Source: an uncultured Acetatifactor sp. (lineage in GTDB: Bacteria > Bacillota > Clostridia > Lachnospirales > Lachnospiraceae). Taken from it: a stretch of DNA of 34,251 nt. The translations under genes and the position numbers were made by a program. A model generated the notes under the pieces. It was not told the origin of the DNA. It made no database searches and worked only from the letters and a program-made list of their open reading frames with translations. The stretch is from contig CAJUSI010000047.1 in NCBI GenBank assembly GCA_910589035.1, positions 1 to 34,251 on the forward strand. Reading direction: 5' to 3'. Of this stretch, positions 9,897 to 16,353 are shown in pieces; the first letter of the stretch is position 1; each line of letters opens with the position of its first letter.

Positions 9897-10025
9897 ATGG
9901 AGGAAATGCTGACGGATGGAATGATTGCTGTAGGAGGACAGCGCCAAGGGAAGACGAAGCAGATCAGCCTTTTGGAACAGGTGGCAGCTTTCGGGGAAGG
10001 CTCCGGAGTGGAAGGAAGGGCTTAA
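9897..10025 (+). CDS. 42-residue peptide with a Walker A-like motif, unknown function
   Basis: ATG 9897 to TAA 10025 encodes 42 residues beginning MEEMLTDGMIAVGGQRQGKT. GGQRQGKT fits GxxxxGK[ST], the P-loop pattern, but only about 20 residues follow it, far too few for a folded ATPase. A weak AGGA lies about nine bases before the start. The stop is four bases before the next gene and the end of the frame carries that gene's AAGGAAGGG site, so the two could be translationally coupled. It could be a real small protein, the stump of a lost ATPase, or chance. Confidence 0.4.
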   Translation: MEEMLTDGMIAVGGQRQGKTKQISLLEQVAAFGEGSGVEGRA

Positions 10026-10029
10026 TAAA

Positions 10030-10701
10030 ATGAGAGTCAATATTTTGCTGGAAGGCTTTGATATCGATGCTCCATGGCTCTATGGAGAACTGAAGAAGTA
10101 TATAAAGCCGAATCATTCCGTGGCAGTGCTGGCGTTTGCATTCCGGGAGAATCGCGTAAAGTCTCCTGCGGACTGGGATGCGTTGTACAGCAAAGAGAAC
10201 GGCATGTATTATGGCGGAATTGTCGGAGGATTTGCGGCCTATGGTATTCCGGAGGAAAGGATTACCTTTGTCAACTATTTTGCGGACACCGGGGAATCCG
10301 CCGCCCGGAAAATGGAAGCGGCGGATATTCTCTATTTCCTCGGCGGATTGCCCGACAGAATGATGAACCGAATCAAAGAGTTCCGTTTATACGATGTTCT
10401 CATGAAACATAAAGGAATCCTGATGGGGTACAGCGCCGGCGCCGTCATTCAGCTGGCGGAATATTATCTGGCTCCTGATGAAGATTACCCGGAATTCCAA
10501 TATTTTGAAGGGCTTCCATACTTGGACAAGTTCTATGTACAGGTGCATTATACTGGCACAGCGGCACAGGATACCGCCATTGCGCGTGCCCTTGCGGAGC
10601 GCGGCAAAACAGTATATGCCACTGCGTTCAAGCGCGGCGCAATTCTTGTGGACGATGGAAACGTTAAACTGCTTGGGGATGTCCGAATGTTCGGTAAATG
10701 A
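10030..10701 (+). CDS. Peptidase S51-like / class I glutamine-amidotransferase-like protein
   Basis: The product is 223 residues from ATG 10030, with AAGGAAGGG about 10 bases upstream. The fold is that of dipeptidase E and cyanophycinase relatives. The nucleophile elbow GYSAGA places the candidate catalytic serine at residue 135, and LYFLGGLPDRM near residue 100 is the matching upstream loop. A histidine follows in VQVHYTG (about 175). PepE-type enzymes cleave N-terminal Asp dipeptides in the cytoplasm, but many relatives of this length are uncharacterised, so the substrate is unknown. There is no signal peptide. It follows the 42-residue frame and precedes a DUF3795-like relic. The family call is firm; the activity is inferred. 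Confidence 0.75.
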   Translation: MRVNILLEGFDIDAPWLYGELKKYIKPNHSVAVLAFAFRENRVKSPADWDALYSKENGMYYGGIVGGFAAYGIPEERITFVNYFADTGESAARKMEAADILYFLGGLPDRMMNRIKEFRLYDVLMKHKGILMGYSAGAVIQLAEYYLAPDEDYPEFQYFEGLPYLDKFYVQVHYTGTAAQDTAIARALAERGKTVYATAFKRGAILVDDGNVKLLGDVRMFGK

Positions 10702-10725
10702 TAACGAGGTAAGAAAGTGAATAAT

Positions 10726-10842
10726 ATGGATTTCACGACAGTTACAGCTTGCGGTGAATGCTGTGCGGGATAGAAAATCTGTGAATTAGCCGACAATCCC
10801 AAATATCCGAAACTTCCGGTTGACAAGACTGGACTATTGTGA
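10726..10842 (+). pseudogene. Fragment resembling a DUF3795 cysteine-rich protein start
   Basis: ATG 10726 follows a GAGGTAAGAAAG ribosome site and opens MDFTTVTACGECCAG, which recalls the N-terminus of DUF3795 proteins (TACGE.C.GC). A TAG stops it after 15 codons. Reading continues in frame for another 22 codons (KICELADNPKYPKLPVD…) before the next stop, without further clear homology. The later part coincides with the TTGACA promoter of the blaI-like gene. It is probably a degraded gene end; a chance resemblance is possible for so short a stretch. Confidence 0.35.
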
Positions 10843-10877
10843 TAGTCTGTAAATGAGCTCAGACTATTGCAATAGTC
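10820..10877 (+). promoter_or_regulatory. Promoter and paired BlaI-type dyads ahead of the blaI/blaR-like genes
   Basis: TTGACA lies at 10820-10825. The best -10 at 17-bp spacing is TAGTCT at 10843-10848. Two dyads are present: gactat-tgtg-atagtc at 10832-10847 and the perfect palindrome gactattgcaatagtc at 10862-10877. Their centres are exactly 30 bp apart, so both would lie on the same face of the helix. The first covers the spacer and -10 region and the second the start region. This is the expected layout for autorepression by a dimeric BlaI/MecI-type repressor encoded 260 bp downstream. The sequence differs from the classical TACA/TGTA operator, so the assignment is inference. Confidence 0.6.
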
Positions 10878-10970
10878 CATTTTATATTTCAGGAACAGAA
10901 ATTTCAAAAACAAAGCATGCAAGACACCATGAACCAGGGAACTACAAATTAAGAAATTAGAAAACCAAAA

Positions 10971-11090
10971 CAAGAAACCAAAACCCAAAACAAGAAATCA
11001 AAAACAGAAACAAGAAACCAAAAACAGAAACAAGAAACCAAAAACAGAAACAAGAAACCGAAAACAGAAACAAGAAACCAAAACCAAGAA
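10971..11090 (+). repeat. Six 20-bp A/C-rich tandem repeats in the blaI-like leader
   Basis: Units of 20 bp begin at 10971, 10991, 11011, 11031, 11051 and 11071. The consensus is caagaaaccaaaaacagaaa; the two central units are identical and the others differ at one to several positions. Shorter, out-of-phase pieces continue to about 11118. The plus strand is nearly free of T and the leader RNA would be largely unstructured. The array lies between the promoter and the ribosome site of the next gene. Confidence 0.85.
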
Positions 11091-11136
11091 ACCAAAACCA
11101 AGAACCCAAAACCCAACAAACCAGATAGGAGATTCC

Positions 11137-11496
11137 ATGGAAGGAAAGCTGTTTGATTCGGAACTGAAAGTTATGGAGGTTCTGTGGGAGCAGGGCCCCA
11201 GCTATGCCAGGGACATCGTAGACATCCTGGCGGGCCGCATCGGCTGGAACAAGAATACCACTTATACAGTCATCAAGAAATGCATGGAAAAAGGCGCCAT
11301 AGAGCGCGGCGAGCCGGGATTCCTCTGCACGCCCCTGGTCACCAGGGAAGAGGTGGCAAAAAGCGAGACCGAGCAGCTCATAGACAAGATGTTCGGCGGC
11401 TCCAGCGAGCTGTTCTTTTCATCATTTCTGAAAAGCAAGGGGATTTCGGAGGCGGAGGCACTCCGGCTTGCCCGCATGATAGAGGAGGCGAAATAA
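11137..11496 (+). CDS. BlaI/MecI/CopY-family transcriptional repressor
   Basis: The product is 119 residues from ATG 11137, with TAGGAG five bases upstream. It has the family winged helix: an N-terminal ELKVMEVLWEQGPSYARDIVDIL and the recognition segment WNKNTTYTVIKKCMEKGAIER, followed by a dimerisation tail. These repressors bind a dyad near their own promoter and are inactivated when the partner BlaR1-type membrane protease is triggered. The partner follows with no gap (stop 11496, ATG 11497). No beta-lactamase or PBP2a gene is nearby, so the regulated target is probably another envelope function or only this operon. Two dyads upstream are candidate operators. Confidence 0.88.
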   Translation: MEGKLFDSELKVMEVLWEQGPSYARDIVDILAGRIGWNKNTTYTVIKKCMEKGAIERGEPGFLCTPLVTREEVAKSETEQLIDKMFGGSSELFFSSFLKSKGISEAEALRLARMIEEAK

Positions 11497-13251
11497 ATGC
11501 TGCATTTTAGAATGAATATGCCATTTGTTCTGATGGCATTTTACGGAAGTATCATGATACTGGCAGTGCTCCTGCTGAGGGGGCTGCTCAAAAATAAGCT
11601 GCCGAAATTTGTATTCCCCGTGCTCTGGGGCGCGGTGCTGCTGCGCCTGCTGGTGCCCTTTTCCCTCAGCAGCCCGCTGAGCCTGCCGGTGCCCGCCTGG
11701 CTGTCCGGACTGTCCGGATTATCCCTGGCACAGTTCGAGGAGACAGCGATCGCAGAAGACGCGGCGCAGCTGCAGCCCGGTGCGGCAGAACCGGAAGGCC
11801 CCAACACCACAGGACCGGGAGCCTTTGGAACAGCAGGAAAGCAGGCAGGGGGTTATGACATCGCAGACTCAGGAGCCTCCGGCAGGGAAGGCTATTCTGA
11901 CAGCGCAGGCTCAGGAGCCTCCGGCATGGGAACATACCCGGCTGCCCGGGAGAATCCGGATAATGCAGTCCCGGAAAACATAGAGCAGACAGTGGTGGAG
12001 GAAGTGGTATACGGCGCCGACGCGGAAGCCTCTTCCTGCCATATTATAGGCGCCGATTCGTTCTTTTCCCCGAAAACCCTGAGAAGATTCCTGCCCGCAC
12101 TCTACCTTCTGGGGCTGGCCGCAGTGGCGGGAATCCTGGCCTGGCAGAAGATTGCCTATGGGAAAAAGCTGCGAAATGGCCTGCTGATGGAGCACAATGA
12201 GACCGTGAACGGGCTGCTGCGGGACATGGGGATGGGCCATGTGCTGGTGTTCTCCAATGACGAGATCGCCTCCCCGATGGTCTGCGGGCTGATCAGCCCC
12301 CGCATTTGCCTGCCCACCCGGATGGATTTCGGAAACGCCGTGCTGCTGCGCCATGTGCTGGCCCACGAGGCCATGCACATCAGGCGAAGGGACAACTGGG
12401 TGAAGGCCGTCATGCTGGCGGCGCTTGTGCTGAACTGGTACAATCCCCTGGTGTGGCTGATGGCGAAATGCCTGGCTTCCGACCTGGAGGCTGCCTGTGA
12501 CGCGGCGGTGCTGAGCCGGTGGGGCGAGGAGGAGAGGAAAGGGTACGCCTACAGTCTGCTGGCCATGGCCGTGGGCGGGGGCCGCAGCTCTCTGCTGTAC
12601 AGCGCTTTCTCCAGGACCGAGGTGGAGAGGCGGGTGAAGGGTGTTCTGGCATTCAGGAAAGCCTCGGCCTTTGCACTGCTGCTTTCCGTATTGCTGCTGG
12701 CGGGAGGCACGGTGGCCTTTGCCACCGGAGGACAGGCTCCCTTTTCCCGCTATCTGACCAGCTACTGCGCAAGCTCGCACTCCAGATGGGGCGTGCGGGC
12801 GGAAATTACCCGGGACATCGCTCTGGGGGAGCGTTCCCAGAAGCGTGCGGAGGACGCGGTGTTCTCCGTGCTGAGCGCGGACGCTACCCAGGATCCGGAC
12901 GTCATCCGGGAGCAGGTCCAGGCGGCGCTGGCCCGGGAATTCGGCGTGGAGCGGAATGCCTTTGAGGTGTCGGTGAGCCTGTGTCTGGATCCGGAGACGG
13001 TGGACGCCCAATATACCCAATGGGGGATTGAGCGCCTGGACGATGGTTTCCTGAAGTATCAGGGGGAGCAGGTGCGCACCTACCGGGACGAGATGCTGGG
13101 CTCTTATCAGTCCAGGGAAGACGGAGGCGTGGACATCGTCGTCCAGAGGAACCGCCTGGGGGAGATCACCGCTGTCAACGCCTGGCATGCGGGAGACGAG
13201 GAATACGACAGGCGCACCAAAGAACTGGAGCGGTATGGATCCCGCTATTAG
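11497..13251 (+). CDS. BlaR1-like M56 membrane metalloprotease/sensor
   Basis: The product is 584 residues, starting directly after the repressor stop. Predicted membrane segments lie near residues 8-25, 34-52, 190-208 and 385-405. The M56 zinc site is HEAMH at residues 290-294 in VLAHEAMHIRRRDNW, with the third ligand probably the Glu in SDLEAACDAAVL about 40 residues later. Residues ~70-175 between the second and third segments are an extended Gly/Ser/Ala-rich stretch with repeated SGASG. The ~170-residue extracellular C-terminus does not resemble a penicillin-binding sensor domain, so the signal is unlikely to be a beta-lactam acylating a PBP-like serine. Its likely role is to cleave the adjacent repressor, directly or indirectly, on an envelope signal. 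The family call is firm; the ligand is unknown. Confidence 0.85.
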   Translation: MLHFRMNMPFVLMAFYGSIMILAVLLLRGLLKNKLPKFVFPVLWGAVLLRLLVPFSLSSPLSLPVPAWLSGLSGLSLAQFEETAIAEDAAQLQPGAAEPEGPNTTGPGAFGTAGKQAGGYDIADSGASGREGYSDSAGSGASGMGTYPAARENPDNAVPENIEQTVVEEVVYGADAEASSCHIIGADSFFSPKTLRRFLPALYLLGLAAVAGILAWQKIAYGKKLRNGLLMEHNETVNGLLRDMGMGHVLVFSNDEIASPMVCGLISPRICLPTRMDFGNAVLLRHVLAHEAMHIRRRDNWVKAVMLAALVLNWYNPLVWLMAKCLASDLEAACDAAVLSRWGEEERKGYAYSLLAMAVGGGRSSLLYSAFSRTEVERRVKGVLAFRKASAFALLLSVLLLAGGTVAFATGGQAPFSRYLTSYCASSHSRWGVRAEITRDIALGERSQKRAEDAVFSVLSADATQDPDVIREQVQAALAREFGVERNAFEVSVSLCLDPETVDAQYTQWGIERLDDGFLKYQGEQVRTYRDEMLGSYQSREDGGVDIVVQRNRLGEITAVNAWHAGDEEYDRRTKELERYGSRY

Positions 13252-13384
13252 GCGCTTAACAATGAAATCTTGCGCAAAATGGAAAATTTTGGTTCCGGCT
13301 TGTCCGGGTTGGGGACTGCCAAAGATAGCAGCTGTACCCCGGAGAGGAGTTAGCAAATCCCCGGTTCCGGCCCGGTAAAAACAG

Positions 13385-13498
13385 CCCCGATGCGCAGGGG
13401 ACGGTTACCTCGACTGTAGATCGCGTTGTTATGGGTTCGAATCCCATCTGCCGGGAGACCGGCGGCAGCTCGATGGCAGAACACGGCATACCGTCCCC
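13385..13498 (+). ncRNA. Foldable segment with a tRNA-like T-arm (tRNA relic or structured RNA)
   Basis: Positions 13431-13447 form a perfect tRNA T-arm: ATGGG, loop TTCGAAT, CCCAT. Five bases upstream, 13409-13425 fits an anticodon arm (4 of 5 pairs, loop CTGTAGA with T33 and GTA in the anticodon place) in correct tRNA register. No D-arm or matching 5' acceptor strand (complement of CTGCCGG) is visible. Other hairpins are CCCC/GGGG at 13385-13400 and CTGCCG/CGGCAG at 13448-13468. GGGGACGGT at 13397-13405 pairs with ACCGTCCCC at 13490-13498 and would close the whole structure. It may be a tRNA relic or an unrelated structured RNA. The rest of the 394-base gap (13252-13645) shows no gene. Confidence 0.4.
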
Positions 13499-13645
13499 GC
13501 TCTTTCTCACAGGATACTTTGCAGTATGAAAAGGATACATTATATTGCGGAAAGAAGAGACGCTGTGTAAAATAAAAAGGGGAATAGTTGTCTGAAGCAG
13601 GCGCCATAGGGGGGCTTCGAAACTGGAAACGGGAGATACAGCCGG

Positions 13646-15430
13646 ATGAAAGCGTCAAACTTCCTGCAATTAAAGATTTATCGACGGACCTTTTTAATTT
13701 ATCTGTTCATAGTGATTGTGTTCTTTTTCTTCATTATTTCCAATCGTTATAAGAATGCCCGGTTAGCGGGGCAGCAGTTATTCTCTGAACACATGGACAG
13801 GGCTTTTTCCCAGGCGGAGGATGAGCTGGACGGCGTAATCGGCACCATAGATAATTTTCTGATCCGACTGAACAGCAGCCCGGTGCTGAAGAAGGACTTT
13901 TTTTACTTTTTCGGGGCCACTCCGGCAGAATACACGGCGGCCAGGCTGCGCAGCGGGGATATGGCCTATGAGAGCTATCTGAGCGCCTGTGACAATCTGG
14001 TCACGGACAGCGATTATCTGATTCGGTACATTCTCTATTATTGCGAAGAGAATATCATGTGTATGGAATACAGCCCCGAGGGATATTCCAGATGCAGGAG
14101 GATCGAGCCGGAGGAAGGGGAAGCCCTGGGCAGGACAGGCTATGTCTACAGCAGGGATATTTACCGGGATTCGGTGTACAGGGGGAAGATATCCTTTATC
14201 CTGGACGTGGCAGTTCCGATTGAAAGGGCGTTCTGCCAGCAGGGGGATATTGCCGTCTGGCTGGAGCTTCAGGGTGTGGGAAGGCGCCTGGGGGATGCGC
14301 TGGACGGGGATGTGGAGTTTGGCGGGATAACGGAATCAGGAAGACATTCGGGGCTGCTTCCCCTGACGGACTGGAAGACAGGGAAATATTTTTATGCGGT
14401 GAACGCGTCGGAGAATTATTCCTATCTGGTAGTGGCGGCCGGGAAGGCAGGGGAATATATGCGGACCCGGATAAAGGAATTGTGGGTTTTGTTTTTCGGC
14501 CTGCTGCTGGTATTCCTGCTGATCACCATACTCTATATACGGCAGTTCTCCGCAGACGGCAGATTCCTTCAGGAAATTCTGCGCAGCGTGGAATGCGCCA
14601 GGAACGGCTCGTTTCGGCAGATCAGGGTAGGGAGGCGCAGGGATGAATACGCCGTCATTGCCATGCAGTTAAACGGACTGTATGAATATCTGGAGACATT
14701 GATCCAGCAAAAGTACGAACTGACCATCAGCCAGCAGAGGACGCAGATGCAGATGCTGAGTTCCCAGCTGAATCCTCATTTTCTGTACAATACCCTGGAA
14801 CGGATAAGGCTGCGCGCCCTGCGGGTGCATAATACGGAGCTTGCCCAGGCCACGGCGAATTTAGGGCTGCTTTACCGCAACATCGTAAAGACGGAACCCA
14901 TAATTACCCTGGAAAAGGAGATTGCCATCACCAGGCAGTACCTTGATCTGATGTGCTTTCTCTATGATGACCAGTTTCTCTACCACTGCGACGTGAAGGA
15001 GGAGCTTTTGGGCATCCAGACGCCTAAAATCTGGATGCAGCCCATTATGGAGAATTTTTTCAAGCATAATTTCAGGGAGGACGAAAGCATTAAGATCATC
15101 GTGCTGACAGGGGAGAAATGCGGGGAGGAAACCAGGCTTACGTTTTTTGACAATATGGGAAACATCCCGGAGGAGCAGCTGGAATATCTGAACGGCTGCT
15201 TTACGCCGGAGAAAGGCAAAAGGGATGAGGAGGGCAGGGGGGGCATCGGCCTCCAGAATGTGTATCACAGACTTTGGCTTTACTACGGAGACAAAGTAAC
15301 GATGACAATCCGGAACAATGAGCCGTCCGGAGTATGCATCGAGGTACTGCTCAGAGACTGCACAGACACAACCTGTGAAGTGTCTTCGCAGGCTGTAATG
15401 GAACATTTCCTTGGGAAGGGGGAGGACTGA
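13646..15430 (+). CDS. YesM-like sensor histidine kinase
   Basis: The product is 594 residues from ATG 13646, with GGGAG about ten bases upstream. Membrane segments near residues 14-33 and 278-300 enclose a ~240-residue extracellular sensing region. A HAMP linker follows, then the His_kinase domain with SQLNPHFLYNTLERIR (phospho-acceptor H378). The ATPase N box is WMQPIMENFFKHNF and the G box GGIGLQNV. Kinases of this group sense sugars, often through a binding protein, and phosphorylate AraC-type regulators. The regulator gene starts in the last base of this gene (TGATG overlap), and a binding lipoprotein follows in the same operon. It is probably the sensor for the importer encoded downstream. 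Confidence 0.92.
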   Translation: MKASNFLQLKIYRRTFLIYLFIVIVFFFFIISNRYKNARLAGQQLFSEHMDRAFSQAEDELDGVIGTIDNFLIRLNSSPVLKKDFFYFFGATPAEYTAARLRSGDMAYESYLSACDNLVTDSDYLIRYILYYCEENIMCMEYSPEGYSRCRRIEPEEGEALGRTGYVYSRDIYRDSVYRGKISFILDVAVPIERAFCQQGDIAVWLELQGVGRRLGDALDGDVEFGGITESGRHSGLLPLTDWKTGKYFYAVNASENYSYLVVAAGKAGEYMRTRIKELWVLFFGLLLVFLLITILYIRQFSADGRFLQEILRSVECARNGSFRQIRVGRRRDEYAVIAMQLNGLYEYLETLIQQKYELTISQQRTQMQMLSSQLNPHFLYNTLERIRLRALRVHNTELAQATANLGLLYRNIVKTEPIITLEKEIAITRQYLDLMCFLYDDQFLYHCDVKEELLGIQTPKIWMQPIMENFFKHNFREDESIKIIVLTGEKCGEETRLTFFDNMGNIPEEQLEYLNGCFTPEKGKRDEEGRGGIGLQNVYHRLWLYYGDKVTMTIRNNEPSGVCIEVLLRDCTDTTCEVSSQAVMEHFLGKGED

Positions 15431-16353
15431 TGTACCGGCTGCTGGTAGTGGACGATGAGAAGGATATCAGGGAGAATATCCGGTATCTCATAGATTGGAG
15501 CCGATATGGGATCAACCAGATTGAGACGGCGGCTACTTATGAAGAGGCAGTGAATAAGGCGCTGGATATAAGGCCGCACATTATATTGATGGATGTGAAG
15601 CTGGGAGACGGACGCTGGGGGTTTGAACTGGCGGAGCATTTAAGGGCTTCCGGTCTGAAGGCAGTGTGCTGTATGATCAGCGGTTATGACGAGTTTAAAT
15701 ATGTACAGAAATCCATGCAGGCTTCCGCCAGGGATTATCTCCTGAAGCCGGTAGATGTGGGAGAGCTGGAATGCTTTGTGGAACGGGCCATCGTAGAGGA
15801 GCTGAAAGGGAAGCTGCCGCAGCAGAGAACGGATGCGCCGGATGTGGATCCGGTGCTGAAGGTGGAGTATGGCGCGCTTTCCAGGATTACCAACAAGATT
15901 ATCATGACTGTAAAGGGGAATTACCGAAATTCCCTGTCCCTGGTGGGCATCGGGGAAATGTTTTGCATGAGCAGCAAATACATCGGCAGAATTTTCCTGC
16001 AGGATACGGGGATGAAATTTTCAGAGTACCTGATGGCTTATCGCATGGTACAGGCGAAGCGGCTGATTGAGACTACGGGAGACAAGGTCGCGGTCATTGC
16101 CGCACAGGTGGGCTATACCCAGGTAAATAACTTTTATGTGCACTTTAAGGAATATTACGGCTTTTCGCCCACAGCGCTGCGGGATACAGGGGAAACGCCC
16201 TCTGAAGCGGAGCAGAATGCTGAAGTGTCTGGTGCAGCGGAAATGCCTGGCGGGGCACAAGTGCGGGAAAGCGGCGCAGCGGAAGCGCCTGGCGGGGCAG
16301 GTGCGCGGGAAAGCGAAGAGGGGGAAAATGGGGGTGCTCATGGGAAGAGATAG
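15430..16353 (+). CDS. YesN-like response regulator with AraC-type DNA-binding domain
   Basis: The product is 307 residues; the ATG overlaps the kinase stop and GGGGGAGG lies just upstream. The receiver domain has the acidic pair D8/D9, phospho-acceptor D55 in ILMDVKLGDGRWGFELAEH, and the conserved lysine in YLLKPVDVGELE. The C-terminal AraC HTH pair covers about residues 165-255 (GIGEMFCMSSKYIGRIFLQDTGMKF; VAVIAAQVGYTQVNNFYVHFKEYYGFSP). After it comes a ~50-residue low-complexity tail containing a 14-residue tandem duplication (SGAAEMPGGAQVRE / SGAAEAPGGAGARE), which is unusual for the family. It overlaps the next gene by 26 bases. It is likely the activator of the permease operon downstream. 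Confidence 0.92.
   Translation: MYRLLVVDDEKDIRENIRYLIDWSRYGINQIETAATYEEAVNKALDIRPHIILMDVKLGDGRWGFELAEHLRASGLKAVCCMISGYDEFKYVQKSMQASARDYLLKPVDVGELECFVERAIVEELKGKLPQQRTDAPDVDPVLKVEYGALSRITNKIIMTVKGNYRNSLSLVGIGEMFCMSSKYIGRIFLQDTGMKFSEYLMAYRMVQAKRLIETTGDKVAVIAAQVGYTQVNNFYVHFKEYYGFSPTALRDTGETPSEAEQNAEVSGAAEMPGGAQVRESGAAEAPGGAGARESEEGENGGAHGKR
16228..16311 (+). repeat. Two 42-bp direct repeats in the regulator's 3' end
   Basis: The copies 16228-16269 and 16270-16311 are adjacent, in frame and about 80% identical, each encoding a 14-residue unit that begins SGAAE and ends with RE. They lie after the last helix of the AraC domain, so they lengthen only the disordered tail. Confidence 0.85.

Noticed and set aside
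10971..11118. Possible CRISPR array
   Set aside because: The 20-bp units are directly adjacent with no unique spacers and no cas genes nearby; it is a simple tandem repeat.
11137..13251. Beta-lactam resistance locus
   Set aside because: The regulator and sensor families are right, but no beta-lactamase or PBP2a gene is present and the sensor lacks a PBP-like domain.
11911..13356. Long minus-strand frame opposite the BlaR1-like gene
   Set aside because: Low-complexity His/Gln/Pro-rich translation typical of the antisense of a GC-rich gene; the plus-strand M56 motifs are decisive.
13256..13658. Minus-strand open frames between the BlaR1-like and YesM-like genes
   Set aside because: They have no ribosome sites and owe their reading to the tRNA-like segment; no homology is recognisable.
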